A DNA stretch of 44,696 bases from CAZQKW01 sp964594075 (GCA_964594075.1 CAZQKW010000032.1:1-44696), one strand, 5' to 3'; positions 16,958-25,842 are shown, numbered from the stretch's first letter. The notes: generated from the sequence alone by a model not told the origin. A program made the numbers and translations.

Positions 16958-18112
16958 CTATTCATTGTCCCAGTAGGGCACGACGAGGTGTGCGATATAC
17001 ATGGTGGCAAACGGCAGGGCAAAGAGTATCAGCGCCACCAGCAGACCTTCCCTGCCGATAACGTGCGGGAAATAGTCGGTAAAACCGCGCAAACTTTTGG
17101 AAAAGAGCTGCCCGCCAATGACCACATTCCAGCGCATTGCCAGCACTTGAATGAGCAGCAGCACTGATGAGATAATCCCCAAGGTGTTGCGTGTGGCTTC
17201 CTTGAGTTTAACCAATGACACCACTCCCAGCAGCACCAGGGGGATCGTTGAACACACCACAAACTGCAGCGCCACATAGCTTAATTGCAGTTTGCCGCTG
17301 ATGAGGTGCGCGATGGTTTCCCATGCCTCCTCGCCTTCATAGGCCATCGTAAGCAATTCAAGCAATTCAAGAGTAACATCAATAATAAAAAATCCCCATA
17401 AATAGCTGCAGAGCGACTGCATGCAATTATTATCAAGCGCCCTGCCCTTGAACTTCATGACTAGTGCGTAAGACACAATCAGGATGGCGATACCCGAAAC
17501 AATGGCTGACATTAAAAAGATCACCGGCATAAGCGGTGTTGACCACCAGGGGTTGGATTTAAGAGAGCCAAAGAGAAATCCCACGTAGCCGTGCAGCACA
17601 CATGCAGACGGTATTCCGATCGCGGCAAGCACTGTGGTTATTTGGTGGTCAAGATAAAGAGTTTTTTCTGAAACATCAAAGGCGCCAAGCGCCAGAATGG
17701 AATAAAATGCCTTTTTTACTCCCGCGCTTTTCTGTGCCATCCTGATAATATCGGGACGAAATACAAACCAGATTTCCAGCGCCACAATGATCATATAAAA
17801 CGTGTAGATATAACCAAACCCCGACATGGCAGAGGTAAATTTAGGCGTGAACATAATGTTGAAAGCCCGCTCCGGGTGCCCCAGGTGAAACAGAAGCGGC
17901 GTGCAGGCAAAAAGCAAAAAGCAAAAGGCAGCAATCAAGGCAAAGCGGGCAACGGGTTTGAGTTCCTCTTTGCCGAATACATGGTAAAGCGAGGAAACAA
18001 TAAAGGCGCCAGCCACCAGACCGGTTATATAAGGATAGAGAACAATTAAAATGCTCCAGAGGACTTCTGCTTCATTGGGATACAGGAATCCGCCGGTCAG
18101 ACTATCAAGCAT
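16958..18112 (-). CDS. NrfD/PsrC-type integral membrane quinone-interacting subunit
   Basis: A 384-residue polytopic protein with about ten hydrophobic helices, typical of NrfD/PsrC/DsrP. These subunits exchange electrons between the membrane quinone pool and a periplasmic FeS subunit, without haem. The ATG overlaps the stop of the ferredoxin gene (TAATG), with AAGGAGG upstream, so the two are translationally coupled. No molybdopterin catalytic subunit is present. The module therefore resembles the quinone-linked cytochrome complexes (Qrc/Cbc/Tmc type), in which a cytochrome is the electron partner, here the tetrahaem protein encoded upstream. Confidence 0.88.
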   Translation of the reverse strand: MLDSLTGGFLYPNEAEVLWSILIVLYPYITGLVAGAFIVSSLYHVFGKEELKPVARFALIAAFCFLLFACTPLLFHLGHPERAFNIMFTPKFTSAMSGFGYIYTFYMIIVALEIWFVFRPDIIRMAQKSAGVKKAFYSILALGAFDVSEKTLYLDHQITTVLAAIGIPSACVLHGYVGFLFGSLKSNPWWSTPLMPVIFLMSAIVSGIAILIVSYALVMKFKGRALDNNCMQSLCSYLWGFFIIDVTLELLELLTMAYEGEEAWETIAHLISGKLQLSYVALQFVVCSTIPLVLLGVVSLVKLKEATRNTLGIISSVLLLIQVLAMRWNVVIGGQLFSKSLRGFTDYFPHVIGREGLLVALILFALPFATMYIAHLVVPYWDNE

Positions 18113-18858
18113 TAGCGCACCTCCTTGTCCAATCCCACATAATATGTTTTGGGATTATTGCCGGTTTCCGGCTTTAAAACGCTGATGCGAAACTGTTTTA
18201 AAACGCGATTGACGGCACTCTTCGGATCATTCAAGTTGCCAAACTGCCGTGCCTTTACCGGGCACACCATGACACAGGCGGGCAGCAAATTCTTTTTAAC
18301 CCGGTGGTAGCACCAGGTGCACTTATCGGCTGTGTGCCTCACCGGATGCATGAATCGCGCGCCGTAGGGACAGGCCTGCACACAGTATCCGCATCCCACA
18401 CAGTGCTTTTCATCCACCAGCACAACGCCCTCTTCGGTCATAAACGTGGCTCCCACAGGACATACCTGAACGCAATTAGGTTCAGCGCAATGGTTGCACA
18501 GCTTTGGCACAAAAAACGCTTTTTTTACATCTTTCGCTATACCGGACCCCTTAAAACCATGAAGTGCGCCGTGGGGCGAATCAACAAACACATTGTCACC
18601 GGCGGTAATAATATATCGTTCAACCCAGGTGCGGTAACACTCATCAGGAACACTGTTCTCAATTTTACAAGCCTGGACACATTTACCGCAGCCAATGCAC
18701 GTGGTAGTATCTACGATAAAGCCATACAGTTCAGGAGACAGGGATTTCTCCAGAGCTCTCCCTGCTGAGGGAAAAAAGGAGCCGATAGAAATTAAAATCC
18801 CGCTTCCCAACAATGTCCAGCCGGTCTGCTTAAGAAATGATCGTCGATCCGTTGCCAT
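18112..18858 (-). CDS. periplasmic ferredoxin-like subunit with four 4Fe-4S motifs (PsrB/HybA/NrfC family)
   Basis: A 248-residue protein with a Tat-type leader (DRRSFLKQ at 4-11, then a hydrophobic stretch), so it is probably exported folded. Four cysteine groups are seen: CIGCGKCVQAC (54-64), CNHC with a later CxxxCP (121-133), CVGCGYCVQAC (153-163), and CTWC with CVMVC (180-199). This is the DMSO-reductase beta-subunit layout and makes an electron wire between the NrfD subunit and a partner. GGAAGAGG lies just before the ATG. The gene follows the tetrahaem cytochrome after a 278-nt gap that contains a small repeat element. Confidence 0.9.
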   Translation of the reverse strand: MATDRRSFLKQTGWTLLGSGILISIGSFFPSAGRALEKSLSPELYGFIVDTTTCIGCGKCVQACKIENSVPDECYRTWVERYIITAGDNVFVDSPHGALHGFKGSGIAKDVKKAFFVPKLCNHCAEPNCVQVCPVGATFMTEEGVVLVDEKHCVGCGYCVQACPYGARFMHPVRHTADKCTWCYHRVKKNLLPACVMVCPVKARQFGNLNDPKSAVNRVLKQFRISVLKPETGNNPKTYYVGLDKEVR

Positions 18859-18905
18859 ATCCTCTTCCCGCGTTGAATTCTAAATGCTTAGTATAGGATC
18901 ATTAG

Positions 18906-19083
18906 TGTCCAACATAGGGGATTGCCTCCCCTTGCGTTGCCTCAGGGCTTTGGCACACACGCTTCGCAGTGACGAGTTCCTTTCATAGAGCCATGGAAAC
19001 GGTCATTGCGAGGAGCGGCAGCGACGTGGCAATCTCAACTGCCAAAAAAGCATACATAAAAAGTTAACCTGATATGTTGGACA
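18906..19083. repeat. 178-bp inverted-repeat element within the NrfD operon
   Basis: Terminal arms TGTCCAACATA (18906-18916) and TATGTTGGACA (19073-19083) are perfect inverted repeats. Inside is a looser inverted pair of the widely dispersed type containing GGTCATTGCGAGGAGCG and GTGGCAATCTC (about 19001-19036), mirrored by ATTGCCTCCCCTTGCG and CGCAGTGACG on the left. It looks like a small non-autonomous element or a folded dispersed repeat inserted between the cytochrome and ferredoxin genes. Confidence 0.65.
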
Positions 19084-19136
19084 ACACTGGTTTAAGATTT
19101 ATTTTAGAATTTAGAAATCCTGATTTAGCATTTTAA

Positions 19137-19619
19137 CTATTCCGGTGAATGCGGGTTATGGCATTCAACGCAGCGCGTATCAGGATCAAATTCTGTTTCC
19201 TGCTCTTTCATATGCTCTGAAAAACTGCTTATTTGGGGGAAGCCAGCCGGTTTGCCGATAATTTTTTCATGGCACTGCATGCATGATTCCACAGACGTAT
19301 CACGGGGAATCTTATTTTTTGTATTTTTATTATGTGCCTGCCAGTATCCGTGGCACGTTTCGCAGGCCACTGTCGCATGAACTCCCTCCTCTGCCTCTTT
19401 AATCACGTCCGCATGACATTTTGCACATTTTTTTGTCCCCTGGTACAATGCCGGCAGTTCTGCCTGTTCAGCGCGAGAATCTCCCCTGCAGTATCCATAT
19501 TTATAGCTTCCATAAACGCCGAAAGACTGCGGAATAAAAAAATTACGCACTACCGCAAACCCCGCAATTATAATGACCAAAACAACACAAAGCCGGATTA
19601 TGTGATTCAAGTGTCTCAT
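19137..19619 (-). CDS. membrane-anchored tetrahaem c-type cytochrome
   Basis: A 160-residue protein with one N-terminal membrane helix (about 7-27) and four CxxCH motifs starting at Cys 65, 86, 113 and 150. Following the anchor is an FFIPQSFGVYGSYKYG segment like that seen in other small quinone-linked cytochromes. There are too few residues for NapC/NrfH, which also differ in motif spacing. It is the first gene of the cytochrome-ferredoxin-NrfD cluster and probably the periplasmic electron acceptor or donor of that complex. The function is inferred from context. Confidence 0.85.
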   Translation of the reverse strand: MRHLNHIIRLCVVLVIIIAGFAVVRNFFIPQSFGVYGSYKYGYCRGDSRAEQAELPALYQGTKKCAKCHADVIKEAEEGVHATVACETCHGYWQAHNKNTKNKIPRDTSVESCMQCHEKIIGKPAGFPQISSFSEHMKEQETEFDPDTRCVECHNPHSPE

Positions 19620-20203
<584 letters not shown>

Positions 20204-20601
20204 ATTAAATAAAGGGTTTGACGGTTTTTACGCCAAGCCCTGTTTTTTTATTTTCCTGTTTGTCCCTATTCCGTCCCTGTCTTAAATTCCCCTTACCATT
20301 GCCCACGCCCCCTTCTCTGGGCAAGGGTTTACAGTATGCCGGGGACGTCAAACCATTTATATACAATGATGCGAAGGGATTTTACTCCTTCATTTTTAAA
20401 CGCATCTCGCTGCACATCTCTCGGTCTTCAGCCCGGGCAGAACGATGCGTGATTGTCTGGGCATAATAGAGCAGAGTAGTAAAAAAGCGAGTGACTATCA
20501 ACAAAAGGGTGCCGTCCCCTATTACGCTCCAAAAAAATCTTTAATCGCCATTAATCTTTTTTGTGAATAATTGTTGACCTTATTTGCTCATAAATTATTG
20601 G
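20204..20601. other. intergenic stretch at the edge of the repeat island
   Basis: Contains the left 119-bp direct repeat (20401-20519) followed by unique AT-rich sequence. No gene seen. Confidence 0.5.
20401..20519. repeat. 119-bp direct repeat, left copy
   Basis: Matches 22357-22475 at 114 of 119 positions in the same orientation, without gaps. It ends with AAGGGTGCCGTCCC, a sequence type often found beside REP-associated transposases. Together the copies bracket the secreted repeat-protein gene. Confidence 0.88.
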
Positions 20602-22170
20602 CTATCTTTTCGTGAGCGCCAGGTTGTCTTTCATCGGTTCCCCCGTAAAGGTTAGCGACTTAAATCCTGTTTTATAGCCGTTTTTTAAAGCAATGATCAC
20701 ATATGTGCCGTTAGCCTGCATTCGCTTGGGGATATTAACCCAGCCTCCGGCATTGGTGGTTTCAATTGAGGGGATGCAACGCCCAAGCACGACTACCCTT
20801 GCCTTTTCAACTGGTTTCCCAGTGCCCTGCTCGACGATACGGCAGGTTAAAAATGATGGCACACCGTAAAGCTTTCCCATAACATTGCCGCCGGATTCCT
20901 TGACATGGCCGGAGCCGCCTGGCACGGTTGGTTCATCTTCCATATCAACTCGCCAGACAATAAGAAACCGATCCATTAGAGGACTGTAAGCAAGCTCTGA
21001 GTAGTGCTGTTCCCCTGCCTCATTGCATATAGGAAAGTCATCGCCTGCCGGCTGCCCAGTTTTATCCAGCCATCTTCCATAAATATCCATACCGGTTTCC
21101 GCAGAAGTGCGGCTATCATCCCATATGGCAAAATATTTTTTCTTTTTTTCAATATAAACCACATGGGGAAAAGATTGTGACCCGGGTGCGTCATCAACAA
21201 CAAAATCAGGCCCAGCCGGTGAACCATCTGATTTGATGATTCGCCCAATAATACCATTACTTTCAAGCGAAGGCCGTGAATCCCACCACGTAGCAAGAAA
21301 CTCATTCCGGTCAGGATTATAAACAATATGTTGCACCCGCTGATCTCCTTCGTTTTCCTTTCCATAGTCATCACACATGGCAATGTCATTTATAATTATG
21401 TCACCATCTCCATCGAGGAGTGCTCCATAAATATCACCTGGCTCCTGCCATGTTGCTGCATGTCTGAAATCCTCCCAGTTGATTAAATACGTATCATCAG
21501 TTGAATTATAACAGGCATATGCATTCATCTGCTGTCCTGAGGAAGTGTTGATGGCAAAATCTTCTTTAACGATGCTGCCGTTTTCATCAATTATAACGCC
21601 GAATATATCAGCAGTTCCGTATCTGCTGTCATTATACACAACCAGATACTGCCGCCGTTTTGAGTTAAACACTATGTTTGCGTGATTTGCTTTGGTAAGC
21701 TGCTCAGATAAGGGGAAGGCTTCAAGTGTTATGTTGCCGACAGAATCAAGCCTTGTGACAAAGGGATCCCATTCGGTTACTTCCTGACCCATGACAAATG
21801 ATACCATGTATTCATTAATAAACGGATTATAAGCTGCCCGGGGAAGGAGCCTTCGTTCCGGCCCCACAGATGGTATAGGAGATAACGGATCTGCAAGCAG
21901 ATTTCCGTCAGGGTCAATCCTGCGGCCGTGGAGACTGTACATGTTTTCTCCGCCCTCCACCCTGATGCCTGTTGAATGCCAGAGCACCAGAAATTCATTC
22001 TCAACCGAATTATAAGTAATGCTTGGCATCCATTCATGAAGCGATGTTGTGGAAATAGTAATGTCCTTTGTGAAATCTCCCATCGCCGCCTGTGCTTGTA
22101 CTCCAGATACAGAAGACATCAATACGATAAAAACCACTGCCACGATCCATAAAAAATTATTTTTTTTCAT
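20602..22170 (-). CDS. secreted repeat protein, propeller-like with C-terminal carboxypeptidase-regulatory-like domain
   Basis: A 522-residue protein with a clear signal peptide (hydrophobic to about 26, ending VQAQA). About six degenerate repeats follow, built around YNxxxxxFLVxWxDSR and DIYGxxLDxxG-type blocks. This pattern is typical of six- to eight-bladed propeller proteins with Asp-box-like turns. The last 85 residues (CRIVEQGTGKPVEKARVVVLG...) resemble a carboxypeptidase-regulatory-like beta-sandwich. It is likely an extracellular or periplasmic binding protein; no enzyme signature is seen. The gene is monocistronic and flanked by 119-bp direct repeats, with a transposase relic just upstream, suggesting it may have moved or duplicated with them. 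Confidence 0.75.
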   Translation of the reverse strand: MKKNNFLWIVAVVFIVLMSSVSGVQAQAAMGDFTKDITISTTSLHEWMPSITYNSVENEFLVLWHSTGIRVEGGENMYSLHGRRIDPDGNLLADPLSPIPSVGPERRLLPRAAYNPFINEYMVSFVMGQEVTEWDPFVTRLDSVGNITLEAFPLSEQLTKANHANIVFNSKRRQYLVVYNDSRYGTADIFGVIIDENGSIVKEDFAINTSSGQQMNAYACYNSTDDTYLINWEDFRHAATWQEPGDIYGALLDGDGDIIINDIAMCDDYGKENEGDQRVQHIVYNPDRNEFLATWWDSRPSLESNGIIGRIIKSDGSPAGPDFVVDDAPGSQSFPHVVYIEKKKKYFAIWDDSRTSAETGMDIYGRWLDKTGQPAGDDFPICNEAGEQHYSELAYSPLMDRFLIVWRVDMEDEPTVPGGSGHVKESGGNVMGKLYGVPSFLTCRIVEQGTGKPVEKARVVVLGRCIPSIETTNAGGWVNIPKRMQANGTYVIIALKNGYKTGFKSLTFTGEPMKDNLALTKR

Positions 22171-22241
22171 TTCTTGTGCCCTCCATTATGAAGATGTTTT
22201 GCTGACTTAAAGGTAAAAGGGGGAAAATGGGACAGCGCCCT

Positions 22242-22340
22242 TTATTGCTTCTCAGGCCTTTCCTGCGGTAAACATTGCAACGTTCTCTGAAGGTTATGTT
22301 CAATCCTTTTTATAAACCGTTCGTTGCCGATCGCCAGGCC
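22242..22340 (-). pseudogene. relic of the C-terminus of a REP-associated tyrosine transposase (RAYT)
   Basis: Thirty-two codons to a stop read GLAIGNERFIKRIEHNL and then a basic tail ending LPQERPEKQ. This resembles the C-terminal end of Y1-type REP-associated transposases (G-x-x-x-G-x-x-x-FI...E followed by an RPRK-like tail). No catalytic HUH domain remains upstream in frame. A GGGCGCTGTCCC motif follows the stop, as seen near such genes. Fifty bases of it recur at 22881-22930. Confidence 0.6.
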
Positions 22341-22356
22341 TCAACCTGTCTTTAAC

Positions 22357-22475
22357 CGCATCTCGCTGCACATTTCTCGATCTTCAGCCCGGGCAGAACA
22401 ATGCGTGATTGTCTGGGAATAATAGAGCAGAGTAGTAAAAAAGCGAGTGACTGTCAACAAAAGGGTGCCGTCCCT
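22357..22475. repeat. 119-bp direct repeat, right copy
   Basis: Second copy of the 119-bp repeat, with 5 mismatches and no gaps to the left copy. It lies between the transposase relic and the DUF2442 gene. Confidence 0.88.
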
Positions 22476-22605
22476 TTTATCCTTGAGATTTTCTCTACTG
22501 GAATCTGTTTTCTCGTGAATGATCAAAAAGTATTGTCCCGATATCTGCGGTTTAGCCCAACGCCAAACACTTCACCAATTTCCTTGTTGATATAGGCTCA
22601 ATGAT

Positions 22606-22866
22606 TTAAAATCGACTAGGTATCCCGAGAACAATTCCTTCGATGGATAGATCCTCATCAATGTCCGGCCAATGAATTCCCGTGCCCTGTCCAATTAAGT
22701 GATAGTTTTTGCGCTGGGCTGGGGTTGCGTGTTTCAGTCTTGGATAAAACTCAAGAGGTACTTTCACTTCCCTTCCATCGTCAAGCACGACACAGAGGAA
22801 TTTTTTCTCGAAATATACCTTCATCGCCCTGAATTCATGAAATTTTCTTGCGGCTGAAGAAGCCAT
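22606..22866 (-). CDS. DUF2442-family small protein
   Basis: About 86 residues. The core MKVYFEKKFLCVVLDDGREVKVPLEFYPRL, then GTGIHWPDIDEDLSIEGIVLGIPSR, is the typical DUF2442 pattern (V-xx-DGRE-xxVP-L--YPRL ... WP-ID-DLS--GLL-G). DUF2442 proteins often sit next to DUF4160 or other toxin-antitoxin genes. Here HicBA is the neighbour upstream on the same strand. The start at 22866 has AAGGAG seven bases upstream; a longer frame to 22893 reads into the transposase relic and is unlikely. The biochemical role is unknown. Confidence 0.82.
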   Translation of the reverse strand: MASSAARKFHEFRAMKVYFEKKFLCVVLDDGREVKVPLEFYPRLKHATPAQRKNYHLIGQGTGIHWPDIDEDLSIEGIVLGIPSRF

Positions 22867-22880
22867 GCCATTTCTCCTTA

Positions 22881-22930
22881 AGGTTATGTTCAATCCTTTT
22901 TATAAACCCCTCGCTGCCGATCGCCAGGCC
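22881..22930 (-). pseudogene. second RAYT C-terminal relic
   Basis: These 50 bases match 22291-22340 at 47 positions and encode GLAIGSEGFIKRIEHNL. The relic now lies directly upstream of, and may supply the leader for, the DUF2442 gene. Confidence 0.6.
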
Positions 22931-22960
22931 GAGTTAATGCGGTTGTTAAGCACTATGAAC

Positions 22961-23182
22961 TTATGATTCAAATTCACCACGAGGCAACCCAGACTGGCGG
23001 ATAATGGATTGAAGCGTTCCGATTCTGATTTCGTCATGGTTTGGGACAGGTACCGTTATTGTGCCCTGGAGAAGCTTTTTTTGCATTACGATGTGGCTGC
23101 CGCGTCGACGCACTTCGGTGAAGCCGTGACGTGATAGAATAGAGCATACGTCTTTGCCGGAAAGAATTCGAAGCCTACCCAA
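22961..23182 (-). CDS. hicA: HicA-type mRNA interferase toxin
   Basis: A 73-residue HicA/YcfA protein. It has SGKDVCSILSRHGF, then RRGSHIVM with the catalytic His in the G-S-H motif, and VPVPNHDEIRIGTLQSIIRQSGL. These double-stranded-RNA-binding-fold ribonucleases cleave mRNA when not neutralised by HicB. The start is a TTG that overlaps the end of the antitoxin gene by 8 nt, implying coupled translation. The motif is complete, so the toxin looks functional. Confidence 0.9.
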   Translation of the reverse strand: MGRLRILSGKDVCSILSRHGFTEVRRRGSHIVMQKKLLQGTITVPVPNHDEIRIGTLQSIIRQSGLPRGEFES

Positions 23183-23390
23183 ATGCCACCTCGACTTGGG
23201 TTACGAAAACCTCACTGTGAAGTCGTTCCTTAACCTCTTCAGGTGATGCTGCTTCAAAAAAGAGCTCCAATGCTTCTCGAAGATTGTCTCGAGCTTCTTC
23301 AATACTACCCCCTTGACTAGCGATGTCTAACTCCGGGCATAGAGATACATACCCATTACCTTCACGTTCAATAATTGCAGTAAGTTTCAT
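23175..23390 (-). CDS. hicB: HicB-type antitoxin
   Basis: A 71-residue HicB-like antitoxin with the degenerate RNase H-type fold: MKLTAIIEREGNGYVSLCPELDIASQGG, then EEARDNLREALELFFE. It is the short form without a C-terminal DNA-binding domain, so autoregulation may need another protein. It precedes and overlaps hicA. AGGAGG lies six bases before the ATG. Confidence 0.9.
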   Translation of the reverse strand: MKLTAIIEREGNGYVSLCPELDIASQGGSIEEARDNLREALELFFEAASPEEVKERLHSEVFVTQVEVAFG

Positions 23391-23414
23391 TGCTGACCTC
23401 CTGCCTTAGCGAAT

Positions 23415-23645
23415 TTACTCTTCAAATAATAATAACAAGGGTTTCTCCATTTTCCAGTATATGTGGCTCCTGTTCATATTCCAATCAGCCGTCATGGGAA
23501 CAATGGCAATAGATTGGAATTGGACATGTTTGACTTGGATTTTTGGGTTGTCATCCAGAAACTTTTGTATTTCACTCTCCAAAAATTCGTTTGCCGAGAA
23601 TCTCCTGGTCTGCTCCCCCACGCTTGTTATGCTCAATGCATTCAA
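23415..23645 (-). CDS. small protein of unknown function upstream of hicBA
   Basis: A 76-residue frame with a segment EFLESEIQKFLDDNPKIQVKHVQF. It weakly resembles small proteins with an (E)LExEINxFLxxNPxIxVxxIQ pattern, including the Cse60 group. It lies 24 nt upstream of hicB on the same strand and could share its transcript. The start is uncertain (TTG, no clear ribosome binding site). No function is assigned. Confidence 0.5.
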   Translation of the reverse strand: MNALSITSVGEQTRRFSANEFLESEIQKFLDDNPKIQVKHVQFQSIAIVPMTADWNMNRSHIYWKMEKPLLLLFEE

Positions 23646-24092
23646 AGAATATCTTTCAAAAAATAGGGGCTGTTAACTCACAATATATCCCCTTATATCT
23701 GAAATGAATAGCTGCCTGTTATTCATTTTTGACGTTCATGATCCGACTCGCATTGACAGCGACCGGAAAAAACAGTTTTTAACCATATGGCAAAAACACA
23801 CAAAGACTGGCAGGTAAAGCAGGCTTACGCAGCGCGGAGGCTCAATTTTGGTATCTGCAGAGCAAAGCGCTGCAATCAATTGGGATTGGGCTCAAAAAGG
23901 GTTTGCACTTCGTCCAGTAAGTGCGACCAGAAAAATTAAGCACTTAGCAAATGTTATTAGTTATGTGCTTTTTTGTTGCGACAGGATAATATTTGTATAG
24001 CAATCGTTAGAGGGCTTGCCGGTAAAATGAAGTAACAGAAAGACACCGATAGTTTAATTAATCTTATTAAGCACCTTAATACATGCGGATAC
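23646..24092. other. intergenic stretch right of the repeat island
   Basis: About 450 nt. The only coding candidate is a 50-codon plus-strand frame (23787-23939). Otherwise I see nothing specific. Confidence 0.4.
23787..23939 (+). CDS. possible small basic Cys-containing ORF (doubtful)
   Basis: A 50-codon frame beginning MAKTHKDWQVKQAYAARR. It is rich in Lys/Arg and has four Cys in the second half. No ribosome binding site is evident before the ATG. It could be a real small protein or a decayed gene end. Confidence 0.15.
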   Translation: MAKTHKDWQVKQAYAARRLNFGICRAKRCNQLGLGSKRVCTSSSKCDQKN

Positions 24093-25298
24093 TTATGGCG
24101 AGTACAAAACGGCGGCGGCATAGGACACAGCGGAACGCGTTTGCGTCTCATGCCAGATTTGGTAGTCCAAGACGTGTCCGGTTACACCCGGCAGCAGCTC
24201 AAGGAGACAGGCAAGCGCGGAAAATCCGCATACGTGATACCGATCCTCTACCCTTTTCCCCTCAGCCCAGAATGCCTCGGCGGATCCAACGCACAACGCA
24301 GCAAGAAGCGCGCGATCATGGGCGTTGAATTCCTGCTGGTAATACGCGGCGGGGTTCGGATGGCCGAACTTGGGCCCTACATGAGACATATCCACACCGG
24401 CAACTATCAACGTTTCTTCATCTATCAATTCTGCAAGACACTTCAGAAACCGGCCCACCTCTGGTATATCGGCAGGGCGGCTGGCTGCGGCGAGATGCCC
24501 GTTAAATGACCCGCACAGAACAGGCACCACTGCGACATCCGCTGCAAAAAGCTGGCACAAAAACAGCATTTGGAACTCTATGGCATGCTCGCTACTGTGG
24601 GCAAAATCATCTGCTGCGACCACACCGTCGCCCGCGTCCTTAAGTTGCATTACCGCCTTTTTGTCAGTTGGCAGGTACCCCAGAGGAGTGCGATAGTCTT
24701 TTTCAGTGAGGCTGAACAACCCCTCCTCTATTGCATGGCCAGTCCCCAGAATAATGATGCGCTTTGGCTTGAGATGCCTGACTGCTGCATATGCTTTACC
24801 ATAGGTGCTGCTGCCAACGTTTAAATCAATATGGGGCGCGATGAGAGCCTGTATTCTGCCTGGCACTGCGGGGATATGCTCTGTTTCATTCATAATAATT
24901 TTTTCAAGCGCGTTTCTGAGTTCCCCTTCGTTCTCCGGATACGCACCCTGGTGCGAGGGAGGCCGGTATTCACGTTCAAGAAACGCCTGCTTAATCTGTT
25001 GTTTCTTCTCATGGTAACGCTGTGTCTGCAAAAGCAGCAGCTTATCAAACTCAGCCACCATCCGTTCGATTTCCTCAGGCATAACCAGTCGTCCCCCGCC
25101 CTGCCGCATCAATGCCATCTGCAGGTCACGAACGGTATGTTCGCCGTCAAAATAGGGGAGCAACGCTGCCATCTCCGGGACGAGCGCGATCACATCGTCC
25201 CGCAGCCCTAAAAGATCTTTAACCGCGAGCACCTGGCGTCCCTGGATGAGTGCCGGAAGAATCTGAATATCGTTTCGCAGCTTTGGCAGTATGTTCAT
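24093..25298 (-). CDS. MEMO-family protein (AmmeMemoRadiSam system protein B-like)
   Basis: A 401-residue protein. The C-terminal 260 residues are a MEMO domain, related to class III extradiol dioxygenases: IAPHIDLNVGSSTYGKAY, IILGTGHAI, SSEHAIEFQMLF and GVDMSHVGPKFG, retaining the His residues expected at the metal site. The first 140 residues form a separate region with a PqqD-like stretch (LLPYFDGEHTVRDLQMALM). In other genomes MEMO accompanies an AMMECR1 protein and a radical SAM enzyme; neither lies beside it here. It lies 16 nt after the RsbRD_N-like gene, and is the probable last gene of the ClpX-like operon. The substrate is unknown. Confidence 0.85.
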   Translation of the reverse strand: MNILPKLRNDIQILPALIQGRQVLAVKDLLGLRDDVIALVPEMAALLPYFDGEHTVRDLQMALMRQGGGRLVMPEEIERMVAEFDKLLLLQTQRYHEKKQQIKQAFLEREYRPPSHQGAYPENEGELRNALEKIIMNETEHIPAVPGRIQALIAPHIDLNVGSSTYGKAYAAVRHLKPKRIIILGTGHAIEEGLFSLTEKDYRTPLGYLPTDKKAVMQLKDAGDGVVAADDFAHSSEHAIEFQMLFLCQLFAADVAVVPVLCGSFNGHLAAASRPADIPEVGRFLKCLAELIDEETLIVAGVDMSHVGPKFGHPNPAAYYQQEFNAHDRALLAALCVGSAEAFWAEGKRVEDRYHVCGFSALACLLELLPGVTGHVLDYQIWHETQTRSAVSYAAAVLYSP

Positions 25299-25314
25299 GT
25301 TTTGTTATATATTT

Positions 25315-25842
25315 TCAGACAAAATGAATATGCCCGTCTTTAAAAGGCCCCATTAAGAAGTATTTACTCAATTCCTCATTATTGAGTTTACCGGTCTTCC
25401 CGATTGCTGCGCACATCTCTTGCAAGTAACCTCTGGTGATATTGAAATTACCCTGATCAAAGAAGTTGTAGATCATGGTTATGAGTTCCAGTACCTGGTA
25501 AATCTCCATGGCGCTGTCCAGCACGGTCTCCTCAACCAAAACATCGTAGAGCACCTTTTTTGCTAAGAACACGCCATAGATTATTTCTGGCAGGGGAAAT
25601 CCCTCGCGGTACCGCTCTGTTCCTATTGCTTCAAAGTAATCCTCAATCTCTTCGTGTGATACATCGTTATTGATCCAATGGGCCAACTGCTCAAAAAATT
25701 TCTTGTTTCTGCGAATCAGCTCATCATCCCCGCGCTGCTGATAGCATTTCATATAGGCTGTTTTTCTAATCTGGCCCACCCATCGTTTGGACAACATATT
25801 CTCCTTATGCAGTATGGTATCAAGAAGTTTTTTAGATATCAT
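25315..25842 (-). CDS. RsbRD_N-like helical sensor domain protein
   Basis: A 175-residue all-helical protein resembling the RsbRD N-terminal (globin-like) domain of stressosome and sensor proteins. It has a W...Y...R..DDEL start, EAIGTERYREGFPLPEIIYGVFLAKK in the middle, and a helix with ITMIYNFFDQGNFNITRGYLQ. It carries no STAS or kinase domain, so it would act as a free-standing sensory or adaptor module. GGAGGAG precedes the ATG. It lies 66 nt after the J-protein gene and 16 nt before the MEMO gene, likely in one transcript. The family call is moderate. Confidence 0.6.
   Translation of the reverse strand: MISKKLLDTILHKENMLSKRWVGQIRKTAYMKCYQQRGDDELIRRNKKFFEQLAHWINNDVSHEEIEDYFEAIGTERYREGFPLPEIIYGVFLAKKVLYDVLVEETVLDSAMEIYQVLELITMIYNFFDQGNFNITRGYLQEMCAAIGKTGKLNNEELSKYFLMGPFKDGHIHFV

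Larger units (their letters stand above)
22171..22605. other. repeat-rich intergenic stretch
   Basis: Holds a transposase-tail relic (22242-22340), the right 119-bp direct repeat (22357-22475) and unassigned sequence. No intact gene. Confidence 0.55.
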
